64,000 nt of DNA from Neisseria sp. DTU_2020_1000833_1_SI_GRL_NUU_006 (GTDB lineage Bacteria > Pseudomonadota > Gammaproteobacteria > Burkholderiales > Neisseriaceae): assembly GCA_032388755.1 (NCBI GenBank), contig CP135593.1, forward strand, positions 1,674,001 to 1,738,000, read 5' to 3'. Numbering within the stretch: the first letter of the stretch is position 1; each line of letters begins with the position of its first letter. Position numbers and translations under genes: made by a program. This document shows, in pieces, positions 42,135-51,241 of this stretch. The notes under the pieces were generated by a model. The model ran no database searches, was not told the origin of the DNA, and saw only the letters and a program-made list of their open reading frames with translations.

Positions 42135-43661
42135 TTATTTCGCCTCGCGGTATTCCGCGTCCGCTTTTTCAAAACGTTCTTGAATTTCACGAGACGGCTC
42201 TTTGTCGGTCAGTGAAACCAGAACAGCGATAATCAAGCAGGCGATGAAGCCGGGGACGATTTCATACATGGTCAAAAGACCGGTTTCATGTGCAGCCAAA
42301 GCAGGTTTTTTGACCCACTCTGCCCATGCCACCACAGTCAGCGCGCCGGCAATCATGCCCGACAAAGCACCGTATGCCGTGATGCGTTTCCACAATACCG
42401 ACAGAATCACAATCGGACCGAACGCCGCGCCGAAACCTGCCCACGCATAAGACACCAAGCCCAAAACTTTGCTCTCAGGGTCGGAAGCAATCAGAATCGA
42501 GATAATAGCAATCGCCAATACCATCAGACGACCAATCCACACCAATTCTGACTGCGGCGCATTTTTGCGCAAAAAGCCTTTGTAGAAGTCTTCCGTAATC
42601 GCACTGGAGCAAACCAAAAGCTGGCAAGACAAAGTGGACATGACTGCCGCCAAAATCGCGCTCAAAATAATACCTGCAATCCAAGGATTGAACAGCAAAG
42701 TAGATAGCGCGATGAAGATACGTTCGTGGTTGCCCTTCATTGAAGCGACTTGATCGGGGTTTGCACCAAAATACGCAATGCCAAAATAACCGACCGCTAC
42801 CGCGCCTGCCAGACACAACACCATCCAAGTCATGCCGATGCGGCGTGCCGACACCAGCGATTTCGCGCTTTCAGCCGCCATAAAGCGCGCCAAAATGTGC
42901 GGCTGACCGAAATAGCCCAAGCCCCATGCGGCTGTGGAAATAATGCCGATGACGGTCGTACCGGCAAACAAGCTGTCGTATTCCTTGCCCGTACCTGCGG
43001 CAACGCTTTGAATTGCGGCAGACATTTGTTCTGCGCCACCCAGCCCCAGATACACCATTACCGGCGTCAAAATCAGCGCAAAAATCATCAAAGAAGCTTG
43101 CAGCGTATCCGTCCAGCTTACCGCCAAGAAACCGCCCAAGAAGGTATAAGCAATGGTCGCACCCGCGCCCAGCCACATCGCCTGATTGTAAGTCATGCCT
43201 TCAAACAAGCTTTGGAACAAAGTTGCACCCGCCACAATGCCCGAAGCGCAATAAATCGTGAAGAAAAACAAGATAATCAGCGCGGAAACCACTTTCATCA
43301 AGTGTCCGCCCGCGCCGAAGCGGTGGAAGAAATAATCCGGCAGCGTCAGCGCATTATTGGCATATTCGGTATGCACGCGCAGACGGCCCGCCACCAAAAG
43401 CCAGTTGAAATACGCGCCGACGACCAAACCGATGGCAATCCAAGCCTCATTCAGACCGCTCAAATAAATCGCGCCGGGCAAACCCATCAAAAGCCAGCCC
43501 GACATATCGGACGCACCCGCCGACATCGCCGTAACGAACGGGCCCAAGCTTCGACCGCCCAAAATATAATCATCGAAATTGCGCGTGGAGAAATACGCGG
43601 CCAGACCAATCAAGAGAACAGCAACCAGATAGATTGCAAAAGTGATATACATGGGATTCAT
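42135..43661 (-). CDS. putP: Sodium/proline symporter
   Basis: Na+-coupled proline uptake by a 13-helix SSS-family protein in the inner membrane; 508 residues. Typical stretches are FDDYILGGRSLGPFVTAMSA (about 28-47), SDMSGWLLMGLPGAIYLSGL (about 51-70), and AVMSTLSCQLLVCSSAITED (about 337-356), with the Na-site Ser/Thr residues. putP followed by putA on one strand makes a proline-use unit, though 277 bases with a DUS pair lie between them. Confidence 0.95.
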   Translation of the reverse strand: MNPMYITFAIYLVAVLLIGLAAYFSTRNFDDYILGGRSLGPFVTAMSAGASDMSGWLLMGLPGAIYLSGLNEAWIAIGLVVGAYFNWLLVAGRLRVHTEYANNALTLPDYFFHRFGAGGHLMKVVSALIILFFFTIYCASGIVAGATLFQSLFEGMTYNQAMWLGAGATIAYTFLGGFLAVSWTDTLQASLMIFALILTPVMVYLGLGGAEQMSAAIQSVAAGTGKEYDSLFAGTTVIGIISTAAWGLGYFGQPHILARFMAAESAKSLVSARRIGMTWMVLCLAGAVAVGYFGIAYFGANPDQVASMKGNHERIFIALSTLLFNPWIAGIILSAILAAVMSTLSCQLLVCSSAITEDFYKGFLRKNAPQSELVWIGRLMVLAIAIISILIASDPESKVLGLVSYAWAGFGAAFGPIVILSVLWKRITAYGALSGMIAGALTVVAWAEWVKKPALAAHETGLLTMYEIVPGFIACLIIAVLVSLTDKEPSREIQERFEKADAEYREAK

Positions 43662-44183
43662 GTACTATTCCTCATCTAAAACTTCAAAATCACGGGCTGA
43701 TGAAATTGCAGGCAATCCACGCCCAAACATTTTTCTAATTAAAATACAGCGGAAATTCTCGCGTTTTTACGGATACGCGGAACAAATTATTTTCAATTAC
43801 AACAAGATAAGTAAACAAATCCTATTGATTTGTAAATAATCCAATCCAGCATACCGTAAAAACTTCCACTTGCAAAGGCAGCGGAAACAGGTTCACCGCA
43901 CAATGCAGACAAACCAATCAAAATACCATGTAAAACAAAATATTATGAAAATCCATTAAAAAATCTTGTTTTTAAACACTGAAACTATCTTTCCTAATAC
44001 CCAAACAATCCGCACAATTTTTCAGTAGTTAAACAACACCCAAAACGGATCAACCCAAATTCCGCTTTAAAACTACCTTGCTTCATTTTCAGACGACATT
44101 TTCAAAAACCAGCCCGCCAACGGCCTGCCGTTTCCTATATAATTCCCGCATTACCGACTGTCGCGCAATATCAATATATCCTT
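43662..44183. other. AT-rich divergent intergenic region between putP and ubiB
   Basis: About 520 bases without a gene-like frame. It must hold the putP promoter on one strand and the ubiB promoter on the other. On the ubiB side a perfect TATAAT (44138-44143) lies 41 bases before the start, without a good -35. One DUS (TTTTCAGACGAC, 44088-44099) is present. I see no repeat element. Confidence 0.5.
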
Positions 44184-45695
44184 ATGAAACGGCTCAAACG
44201 CATCAAAACCATCCTCCGCACGCTTTACCTCTACCATCTCGCCGAGCTGTTTGCCGCGCTTGTCCGTCCGGGCTGGGCGCGGACGCTGTTGAAAATGTTG
44301 CCGCAGTCGTCTGAATTTGAAAACGAACCGTCGGCCGTCCGCCTGCGCCTTGCCCTAGAAAGCCTGGGGCCGATTTTCATCAAGTTCGGACAGGTTCTCT
44401 CTACGCGCCCCGATTTGATTCCGCATGATTACGCGGTCGAACTGGCAAAGCTGCAAGACAAAGTCCCACCGTTTGACGCACAACTTTCACGCTCGCAAAT
44501 CGAAAAATCGCTGGGGCAATCCATCGAAACGCTGTATGCGGAATTTGAAACCGAACCCGTCGCCAGCGCGTCCATCGCCCAAGTACACAAAGCCCGCCTA
44601 CATTCGGGCGAACAAGTGGCGGTCAAAGTCTTGCGCCCCAACCTTTTGCCCGTTATCGAACAAGATTTGTCGCTGATGCGTTTCGGCGCAGCTTGGGTCG
44701 AGCGTCTGTTTGCCGACGGCAAGCGTTTGAAACCGCGCGAAGTAGTGGCAGAATTTGACAAATATCTGCATGACGAGTTGGACTTGATGCGCGAAGCCGC
44801 CAATGCCAGCCAGCTCGGCCGCAATTTCCAAAACAGCGATATGCTGATTGTACCTAAAGTGTTTTACGACTACTGCACCAGCGACGTACTGACCATCGAA
44901 TGGATGGACGGTACGCCCGTATCGGAAATCGCCAAACTCAAAGCCGACGGCATCGATTTGCACAAACTCGCCGATTACGGCGTGGAAATCTTCTTCACAC
45001 AAGTCTTCCGCGACGGCTTTTTCCATGCCGATATGCACCCCGGCAACATTCTGGTCGCCGCCGACAACCGCTACATTGCCCTCGATTTCGGCATCGTCGG
45101 CACGCTGACCGACTACGACAAACGCTATCTCGCCATCAACTTCCTCGCCTTTTTCAACCGCGACTACCACCGCGTCGCCACTGCCCACATCGAATCGGGC
45201 TGGGTGCCCGCCAACACGCGTGCGGAAGAATTGGAAGCCGCCGTCCGCGCCGTGTGCGAACCGGTGTTCAACAAACCGATTTCGCAAATTTCCTTCGGCT
45301 TGGTGCTGATGCGCCTGTTTGAAGTCAGCCGCCGCTTCAATGTCGAAATCCAGCCGCAGCTTGTATTGCTGCAAAAAACGCTGCTCAACATCGAAGGCTT
45401 GGGACGGCAGCTTGATCCCGATTTGGACCTGTGGAAAACCGCCAAACCGTTTTTGGTGAAATGGATGAACGAACAGGTCGGTCCTAAAGCCTTTTTGCGC
45501 AACCTCAAAAACGAAGCCCCCGACTGGGCGCAAATCATCCCTTCCCTGCCGCGCAAAATCAGCGCACTGGTTGACGAAAACCGCCAGCAGGAAATGCGCG
45601 ATGCCTATATCCATTTGGTCAAAGTGCAGCAGCGGCAAAGCATGTGGCTGGGCGTGATTGCGATTGTGTTGCTGCTGATTTTGCTGTTTGATTAA
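44184..45695 (+). CDS. ubiB: Ubiquinone biosynthesis protein kinase-like UbiB
   Basis: An atypical kinase/ATPase of the ABC1/COQ8 family needed for ubiquinone assembly at the inner membrane; 503 residues. The KxGQ motif is in [20 protein letters not shown] (about 66-85), the A-rich loop in [16 protein letters not shown], the catalytic region in [13 protein letters not shown] and ALDFGIVG (about 285-305), and a C-terminal membrane helix is [19 protein letters not shown]. ubiK, an accessory factor of the same pathway, is the next gene but is about 350 bases away. Confidence 0.95.
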   Translation: MKRLKRIKTILRTLYLYHLAELFAALVRPGWARTLLKMLPQSSEFENEPSAVRLRLALESLGPIFIKFGQVLSTRPDLIPHDYAVELAKLQDKVPPFDAQLSRSQIEKSLGQSIETLYAEFETEPVASASIAQVHKARLHSGEQVAVKVLRPNLLPVIEQDLSLMRFGAAWVERLFADGKRLKPREVVAEFDKYLHDELDLMREAANASQLGRNFQNSDMLIVPKVFYDYCTSDVLTIEWMDGTPVSEIAKLKADGIDLHKLADYGVEIFFTQVFRDGFFHADMHPGNILVAADNRYIALDFGIVGTLTDYDKRYLAINFLAFFNRDYHRVATAHIESGWVPANTRAEELEAAVRAVCEPVFNKPISQISFGLVLMRLFEVSRRFNVEIQPQLVLLQKTLLNIEGLGRQLDPDLDLWKTAKPFLVKWMNEQVGPKAFLRNLKNEAPDWAQIIPSLPRKISALVDENRQQEMRDAYIHLVKVQQRQSMWLGVIAIVLLLILLFD

Positions 45696-45708
45696 AAATC
45701 TATAAACA

Positions 45709-45778
45709 CAAAAGGTCGTCTGAAAACGAAATAGTGGTTTTAGAAAAAATCGCTATCCGCATTTTCAGACGACCTTTT
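45709..45778 (+). terminator. Inverted DUS pair after ubiB
   Basis: AAAAGGTCGTCTGAAAA ... ATTTTCAGACGACCTTTTA, loop of about 35 bases, beginning 14 bases after the ubiB stop. Confidence 0.6.
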
Positions 45779-45813
45779 ATTATGAATTTGCATAAAACGC
45801 GCACCTCAACCGC

Positions 45814-45906
45814 AGCGTGGGCTCCGCCCACGAAAATCAGGATATTTTGCCACTCGCCCAAGAAACAGAATAGGTCAATATATTTCTCGTAGGCAAAGCC
45901 CACGCT
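45814..45906. repeat. REP-like inverted doublet
   Basis: AGCGTGGGCTCCGCCCACGA and, about 55 bases on, TCGTAGGCAAAGCCCACGCT. Each is a palindromic GTGGGC...GCCCAC hairpin and the two are inverted relative to each other, as in REPIN-type elements. It is between ubiB and ubiK. Confidence 0.65.
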
Positions 45907-45925
45907 ACTTTTATACTCATTACCG

Positions 45926-45991
45926 AGGTCGTCTGAAAACACGGATTACGGCGAGGCAAGCCTGCTACCACTGTTTTCAGACGACCTTTTT
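45926..45991. terminator. Facing DUS pair before ubiK
   Basis: GAGGTCGTCTGAAAACA ... TGTTTTCAGACGACCTTTTT with a loop of about 30 bases, some 50 bases before the ubiK start. It follows the REP-like doublet; it may end read-through from ubiB. Confidence 0.5.
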
Positions 45992-46043
45992 CCTTATACA
46001 ATACGCTTGGATTTTATATATTCTGATATGAAGGATACGGATT

Positions 46044-46364
46044 ATGTTCGGCAAACAACTCTTTGAAGAAGTCAGCGCAAAAATCAGCGAAACCATCGCC
46101 AACAGCCCCGCCAAAGACATGGAGAAAAACGTCAAAGCCATGCTCGGCAGCGCGTTCAACCGTATGGATTTGGTCACGCGCGAAGAATTCGACATCCAGC
46201 AGCAGGTTTTGATTAAAACCCGCACCAAACTGGTCGAGCTGGAAGAGCGTCTGGCAAAACTCGAAGCCGCGCAAGAGCCTGAGCAGTCTGCCTTGGAAGC
46301 TGCCGAAGCCGCAGCCGAAGAAGCCGTCGAAGAAATCAAACAGCAAACCGAAGCCGGCGAATAA
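46044..46364 (+). CDS. ubiK: Ubiquinone biosynthesis accessory factor UbiK
   Basis: A 106-residue helical protein of the YqiC/UbiK (BMFP) family, which organises the soluble Ubi enzyme complex. MFGKQLFEEVSAKISETIAN, AMLGSAFNRMDLVTREEFD and QQQVLIKTRTKLVELEERL form the amphipathic N-terminal part and coiled-coil; the tail is Ala/Glu-rich. ATG is preceded by GAAGGA. comM starts 13 bases after its stop, separated by a single DUS. Confidence 0.93.
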   Translation: MFGKQLFEEVSAKISETIANSPAKDMEKNVKAMLGSAFNRMDLVTREEFDIQQQVLIKTRTKLVELEERLAKLEAAQEPEQSALEAAEAAAEEAVEEIKQQTEAGE

Positions 46365-46377
46365 GGTCGTCTGAAAC

Positions 46378-47874
46378 ATGTCGCTTGCCTTGGTTTACAG
46401 CCGCGCCTTGAGCGGCATGAATGCGCCGTTGGTCGAAGTGGAAGCCCACCTTGCCAACGGCCTGCCTCATTTCAATATCGTCGGATTGCCCGACACCGAA
46501 GTCAAAGAAAGCCGCGACCGCGTACGCGCCGCCATCATCCAAAGCGGTTTCGACTTCCCCGCCAAAAAAATCACCGTCAACCTCGCCCCCGCCGACCTGC
46601 CCAAAGAATCGGGGCGTTTCGACCTGCCGATTGCGCTGGGCATCCTCTCCGCATCCGGACAAATCGCACCCGAAAAGCTCGCGCAATACGAGTTTGCCGG
46701 CGAATTGGCGCTTTCCGGCATGTTGCGCCCCGTGCGCGGCGCGTTGGCGATGGCGTGGCAGGGCATGCAGGCTGGGCGTTCTTTCGTCCTGCCGCAGGAA
46801 AACGCAGAGCAAGCCGCCGTGATGCGCGGCATTACCGTTTACGGCGCGCGTTCGTTAGGTGAAGTCGCCGCCCATTTGAACGGCATCGAACCCTTGGTGC
46901 AAACCGACTGCCAAGTCCCGCATAGGTCGTCTGAAAACGCCAAACTGCCCGACCTTATCGATGTCAAAGGCCAGCACACTGCCCGCCTTGCGTTGGAAAT
47001 CGCCGCTGCGGGCGGGCACAGCCTCTTGATGATGGGCCCGCCGGGAACGGGCAAGTCCATGCTTTCCCAACGGCTGCCCGGCATTCTGCCGCCTTTGACC
47101 GAAGAAGAATTGGTCGAGGTATGGGCATTGCGTTCGCTTCTGCCCAATCATCAGCAACAACTCGACAGCCACCGTCCTTTCCGCAGCCCGCACCATAGTG
47201 CCAGCTCGGCAGCCATGGTCGGCGGCGGTTCCGATCCGCGTCCGGGCGAAATTTCATTGGCGCATCACGGCGTTTTATTTTTGGACGAGCTGCCTGAGTT
47301 CGACCGCAAAGTTTTGGAAGTTTTGCGCGAACCTTTGGAAAACGGCGAAATCCACATTTCCCGTGCGGCGCGCCAAGCCGTCTATCCCGCCAAATTCCAG
47401 CTTGTCGCCGCCATGAACCCGTGTCCGTGCGGTTATCTCGGGCATCCCGTCAAACCCTGCCGCTGTACGCCCGAAAGCGTTGCGCGTTACCGCAGCAAAA
47501 TTTCCGGCCCGCTGCTTGACCGCATTGATTTGACCATCGAAGTCCCCAGCCTGTCCGCCGCCGAACTGATGCAGCAGGAAGCGGGGGAAAGCAGCGCCGT
47601 CGTGTTGGCGCGCGTGATCGCCGCCCGCGACAAGCAATACGCGCGGCAGGGCAAAGTCAATGCCGCCTTGAGCGTCAGTGAACTCGACACGTCCGCCCGC
47701 ATCCAAAAAGAAGCGCAGGAAGCCTTGGGCAGCCTGTTGGAAAAACTCTCCCTCTCCGCCCGCAGCTTCCACCGCATCATGCGCGTGGCACGTACGCTGG
47801 CGGATTTGGCGGGCGATGAAGAAGTCGGCAGAAGCCATGTTTTGAAAGCCGTCAGCTTCCGCCGCGCGTTGTAA
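46378..47874 (+). CDS. comM: ComM/YifB family Mg-chelatase-like AAA+ ATPase
   Basis: ComM is a hexameric helicase that promotes branch migration of incoming DNA during natural transformation. The 498-residue protein has an N-terminal ChlI-like domain (ALSGMNAPLVEVEAHLANGL, VNLAPADLPKESGRFDLPIA), Walker A MGPPGTGKSMLSQRLPGI (about 219-236), Walker B FLDELPEFDR, and a zinc-type MNPCPCGYLGHPVKPCRC. In a DUS-rich, naturally competent genus this fits. Its ATG is 13 bases after the ubiK stop, and the AAGG of the intervening DUS is the only Shine-Dalgarno candidate. Confidence 0.94.
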   Translation: MSLALVYSRALSGMNAPLVEVEAHLANGLPHFNIVGLPDTEVKESRDRVRAAIIQSGFDFPAKKITVNLAPADLPKESGRFDLPIALGILSASGQIAPEKLAQYEFAGELALSGMLRPVRGALAMAWQGMQAGRSFVLPQENAEQAAVMRGITVYGARSLGEVAAHLNGIEPLVQTDCQVPHRSSENAKLPDLIDVKGQHTARLALEIAAAGGHSLLMMGPPGTGKSMLSQRLPGILPPLTEEELVEVWALRSLLPNHQQQLDSHRPFRSPHHSASSAAMVGGGSDPRPGEISLAHHGVLFLDELPEFDRKVLEVLREPLENGEIHISRAARQAVYPAKFQLVAAMNPCPCGYLGHPVKPCRCTPESVARYRSKISGPLLDRIDLTIEVPSLSAAELMQQEAGESSAVVLARVIAARDKQYARQGKVNAALSVSELDTSARIQKEAQEALGSLLEKLSLSARSFHRIMRVARTLADLAGDEEVGRSHVLKAVSFRRAL

Positions 47875-47918
47875 GTTTTTTCAGACGACCTTGGGTACTG
47901 AAAACGGAAGATTCAAAG

Positions 47919-48075
47919 TATAGTGGATTAACTTTAAACCATTACGGCGTTACCTCGCCTTAGCTCAAAGAGAGCGATTCTCTAAGGTGCTGAAGCACCA
48001 AGTGAATCGGTTCCGTACTATCTGTACTGTCTGCGGCTTCGTCGCCTTGTCCTGATTTAAAGTTAATCCACTATA
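47919..48075. repeat. Correia repeat enclosed element, 157 bp
   Basis: TATAGTGGATTAACTTTAAA ... TTTAAAGTTAATCCACTATA including the 50-bp insert (GCTCAAAGAGAGCGATTCTC, GGTGCTGAAGCACCAAGTGA). It lies 44 bases after comM; the 250 bases from here to the next start hold one DUS and no other feature I can name. Confidence 0.93.
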
Positions 48076-48331
48076 AAAGTTTAGACGGGTCGGGTATCTT
48101 GCTGGTGTGTCCAATGCGGAGTATTCTGTTCGGGCAAAAGAAGCCCGTCGTCGGTCAATTGTCAGCGCGTCCTAACATCACGGCGGTTTTCGTAAAAACC
48201 ATGTAAACAAACGGCGCATTTTTGCCCAATATAAAGGATATTGATAAAATGACCCGTCCCTGCCGATGGCAGCAGCAGATTCCTCTGCCGCCAAAAGGTC
48301 GTCTGAACGGCATCATCAATATAGGTATCTC

Positions 48332-49426
48332 ATGAATAAGAACACTCAATACGGCAAAGGCCTTTTCGGCTTTTTCTTCGGCCTCATCCTCGCCACCGGC
48401 GTGATCGGGGGCATCCTGTATTTTCTGAATCAAGACACCCCGAACGCCTTCAAGGGCACGACCGAGCCTCAAAAACAGCAAACCGAGCCTGAAATCCTCA
48501 AGCCGCAGGAAAAATCCAAACCTGAATCCAAGCCTGAGGCTGAAGAGCAGCCTGTCGTCGTTCCCGTAGAGAAAGAGCGTCCGGCAGAAGAAGCCAAGCC
48601 CGAACAGAAACGCAGCGAAGCCGACGACGATGCGGCAGCCAAAGAAAAAGAACGCGCAGACAAAGAAGCGAAAGAAAAGTCAGATAAAGCCAAAGCCGAG
48701 AAAGAACGCGCGGACAAAGAAAAAGCGGAAAAAGAGCGTGCCGTCCATGAAGCGGAAGACGAAGCCCGCGAAGCAGAAAAAGCCCTGCGCGAAGCTGAAA
48801 AAGAAGACAAAGAATCTGCCGAACGCGAGTTGAGACAAAAACTCGCCGAGAAAAAGGCAGAGCTTGCGAAAAAACGTGCAGAAAAAGAAAAAGCCGACAA
48901 AGAAGCCGCCGATAAAGCCAAAAAGGCAGCCGAGTTGACGGACAAACAAAAAGCGCGCGCCGAGCGCAAACTTGCCGAGAAAAAAGCGGCTGAGAAGAAA
49001 GCCGCCGAAGCCAAGAAAACCGAAACGGCCAAAACCAACAAACCAACCCCCGAGCAAATCCTGAACAGCGGCAGCATCGAAAAAGCCCGTCAGGAAGCAA
49101 ATAAAGGCGCGGCGAAAGAAGCGAAGAAAGCCGAAGCGGACAAACAAACCGCCAAAGCCGACAATGCCAAAGCCGAAGCCAAAACTTCGGAAGGCGGTAA
49201 GAAAGTCATCCTGCAAATGGGTTCGTACGCCGACCGCAACAGCGCCGACGCGCAACGTGCCAAACTCGCCATGCTGGGCATTTCGTCCAAAGTGGTCGAG
49301 CGCACCAACGGCGACAAAACCGTTTACCGCGTACAAAGCAACAGCATGTCGTCTGAAGCCGCAAAAAACGTTCAGAAAGACTTGCAAAAACACAATATCA
49401 ACAGCCTGATGCGTTCGGCTCAATAA
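48332..49426 (+). CDS. SPOR-domain membrane protein, FtsN-like
   Basis: A 364-residue bitopic protein: short cytoplasmic N-terminus, one membrane helix (about 10-31, GLFGFFFGLILATGVIGGIL), a long highly charged periplasmic region (about 60-275) made of Lys, Glu, Ala and Asp (EKERADKEAKEKSDKAKAEK type), and a C-terminal SPOR domain (about 288-364: KVILQMGSYADRNSADAQRA, YRVQSNSMSSEAAK). SPOR domains bind denuded peptidoglycan at the division site. Start MNKNTQYGKG gives the standard topology. dsbA follows after 10 bases, so the two are co-transcribed. Confidence 0.87.
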   Translation: MNKNTQYGKGLFGFFFGLILATGVIGGILYFLNQDTPNAFKGTTEPQKQQTEPEILKPQEKSKPESKPEAEEQPVVVPVEKERPAEEAKPEQKRSEADDDAAAKEKERADKEAKEKSDKAKAEKERADKEKAEKERAVHEAEDEAREAEKALREAEKEDKESAERELRQKLAEKKAELAKKRAEKEKADKEAADKAKKAAELTDKQKARAERKLAEKKAAEKKAAEAKKTETAKTNKPTPEQILNSGSIEKARQEANKGAAKEAKKAEADKQTAKADNAKAEAKTSEGGKKVILQMGSYADRNSADAQRAKLAMLGISSKVVERTNGDKTVYRVQSNSMSSEAAKNVQKDLQKHNINSLMRSAQ

Positions 49427-49436
49427 GGAGGCAGCA

Positions 49437-50081
49437 ATGAAACGGACAACCAAACCGGCAGCCGTCCTCCTCAGCCTTGCGCTTGCCTTTTCCGCAAGCG
49501 CGCAGGCTGCGGTCGAAGGTGTGGATTACACGGTTTTGAACAAACCGATTCCACAACGAGACGCATCCAAAATCGAAGTTTTGGAATTTTTCGGCTATTT
49601 CTGCATACATTGCCAAAACTTTGATCCCGTCTTACTGTCATACAGCAAAACTTTTCCGAAAGACGTTTACCTGCGTACCGAACACGTCGTCTGGATGCCT
49701 GAAATGTTGGGCTTGGCGCGGGTTGCCGCGGCGGTTAACGCTTCGGGTTTGAAGTATCAGGCAAACCCCGCTATTTTCAAAGCCGTACACGAACAGAAAA
49801 TCAATTTGGCGGATACCGCCACTTTCAAAAGCTGGGCGGCGGCACAAAAAAGCTTTGACAGCAAAAAACTGATTGCCGCATACGACGCCCCCGCCAGCCT
49901 CGCAGCCGCTAAAAAAATGCAAAGCCTGACCGAGACTTACCGTATCGACGGCACGCCGGACGTCATCGTCGGAGGCAAATATCGGGTCATATTCAGCAGC
50001 GATTGGGCGAATGGGCAGAAAATCATAGGCGAGCTGATTAACAAAGTCCGCCAAGAGCGTTCCGGCAAAGCCGCGCGCTGA
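49437..50081 (+). CDS. dsbA: Periplasmic thiol:disulfide interchange protein DsbA
   Basis: Introduces disulfide bonds into exported proteins. The 214-residue precursor has a signal peptide cleaved near SAQAA (about 25), no lipobox, and a thioredoxin fold with active site CIHC (Cys 56 and 59) and cis-Pro in RIDGTPDVIVGG. The absence of a lipid-attachment Cys places it with the soluble DsbA type (DsbA3-like) and not the lipid-anchored neisserial DsbA1/DsbA2. AAGGAGG lies eight bases before the ATG. Confidence 0.92.
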   Translation: MKRTTKPAAVLLSLALAFSASAQAAVEGVDYTVLNKPIPQRDASKIEVLEFFGYFCIHCQNFDPVLLSYSKTFPKDVYLRTEHVVWMPEMLGLARVAAAVNASGLKYQANPAIFKAVHEQKINLADTATFKSWAAAQKSFDSKKLIAAYDAPASLAAAKKMQSLTETYRIDGTPDVIVGGKYRVIFSSDWANGQKIIGELINKVRQERSGKAAR

Positions 50082-50293
50082 CGGAATTTAGCCAGACAGT
50101 TTCGGAATGACTGCAAAAGATAAGGCGGTTTCCGAACTGTCTGTTTGTTTTGGGCGGCGTAAAATCCATAAAAACGATACTGCTGAGGGATGGGGCAAAT
50201 ACCGTCATACCGCAGCAGTTTTCCGATTCCGATACCGCTTCATCCTGAAATCCAGACGGGCAAACGTCGTCTGAAAACCAAAAAGAAAGCAAT

Positions 50294-51118
50294 ATGGACA
50301 TTTTGACTCTATTAAAAGCCCTGCTTATGGGCATTGTGGAAGGCTTGACGGAATTTCTGCCGATTTCAAGTACCGGCCACTTGATTGTATTGGGCGACCT
50401 GCTCAATTTCCACAGCAACGGCAAAGTATTTGAAATCGCCATCCAACTGGGCGCGGTACTTGCCGTGATTTTTGAATACCGTCAACGTTTTACCTCCGTT
50501 TTATCCGGACTGGGCAAAGACCGCACCGCCAACCGCTTCGTGTTGAACCTTGCCGTCGCGTTCGTGCCAGCGGCAGTCGTAGGTTTGCTGTTTAGCAAAC
50601 AAATTAAATTATATCTGTTTAACCCGATTACCGTCGCCACCATGTTGGTATTGGGCGGATTCTTTATTTTATGGGTCGAAAAACGCCAAAGCACAATCAA
50701 ACCGAAAGTCAAAAGTGTGGACGAAATGCGCCCGATCGACGCGCTTGTGGTCGGCTGCGCCCAAATCTGCGCGCTGGTGCCGGGGACTTCGCGTTCGGGC
50801 AGTACGATTATGGGCGGTATGCTGTGGGGCATCGAGCGCAAAGCTGCGACCGAATTTTCTTTCTTCCTCGCCGTGCCGATGATGATTGCCGCCACCGGCT
50901 ATGACGTATTGAAACACTACAAACTCTTTACTTTGCAGGATGTCGGCCTGATTGCCGTCGGTTTCATCGCTGCCTTCTTGGCAGGCCTCTTGGCGATTAA
51001 ATCGCTATTGAAATTCGTGTCCAGCAAAAACTATGTTCCGTTTGCCTATTACCGCATCGTCTTCGGCGGATTGATTCTGCTGACTTGGGCGATGGGCTGG
51101 GTCAAATGGGCAGCATGA
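50294..51118 (+). CDS. uppP: Undecaprenyl-diphosphatase
   Basis: Membrane phosphatase that recycles undecaprenyl pyrophosphate for peptidoglycan and surface glycan synthesis. The 274-residue BacA/UppP protein has [20 protein letters not shown] (about 13-32) and [20 protein letters not shown] (about 159-178), both active-site motifs, and seven to eight helices. A well-placed GAAAGCAAT precedes the ATG. It stands alone, about 210 bases after dsbA. Confidence 0.95.
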   Translation: MDILTLLKALLMGIVEGLTEFLPISSTGHLIVLGDLLNFHSNGKVFEIAIQLGAVLAVIFEYRQRFTSVLSGLGKDRTANRFVLNLAVAFVPAAVVGLLFSKQIKLYLFNPITVATMLVLGGFFILWVEKRQSTIKPKVKSVDEMRPIDALVVGCAQICALVPGTSRSGSTIMGGMLWGIERKAATEFSFFLAVPMMIAATGYDVLKHYKLFTLQDVGLIAVGFIAAFLAGLLAIKSLLKFVSSKNYVPFAYYRIVFGGLILLTWAMGWVKWAA

Positions 51119-51149
51119 TGTTGAAGCAGGGATAAGCTTTAGATAAAAC

Positions 51150-51195
51150 AAAGGTCGTCTGAAAACCTTATCTGGAAGGTTTCAGACGACCTTTT
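51150..51195. terminator. Inverted DUS pair after uppP
   Basis: AAAGGTCGTCTGAAAACCTT and AAGGTTTCAGACGACCTTTTT; the stem extends past the DUS. Lies between two convergent genes. Confidence 0.82.
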
Positions 51196-51241
51196 TCAGT
51201 ATGGCAGGCTCTAATCCGTCCAACCGCCCACCCCTACTTTC

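Noticed and set aside
42750..43679. A 309-codon open frame opposite putP
   Set aside because: Antisense of a membrane-protein gene gives a polar, Gln/Arg/His-rich translation typical of such shadows.
31591..48075. Repeated palindromic units as a possible CRISPR array
   Set aside because: The repeats are Correia elements spaced kilobases apart, not regular 30-base repeats with spacers, and no cas gene is present.
48630..49077. Separate Lys-rich or Ser/Ala-rich proteins in other frames of the SPOR gene
   Set aside because: They result from the low-complexity Lys/Glu/Ala region read in other frames.
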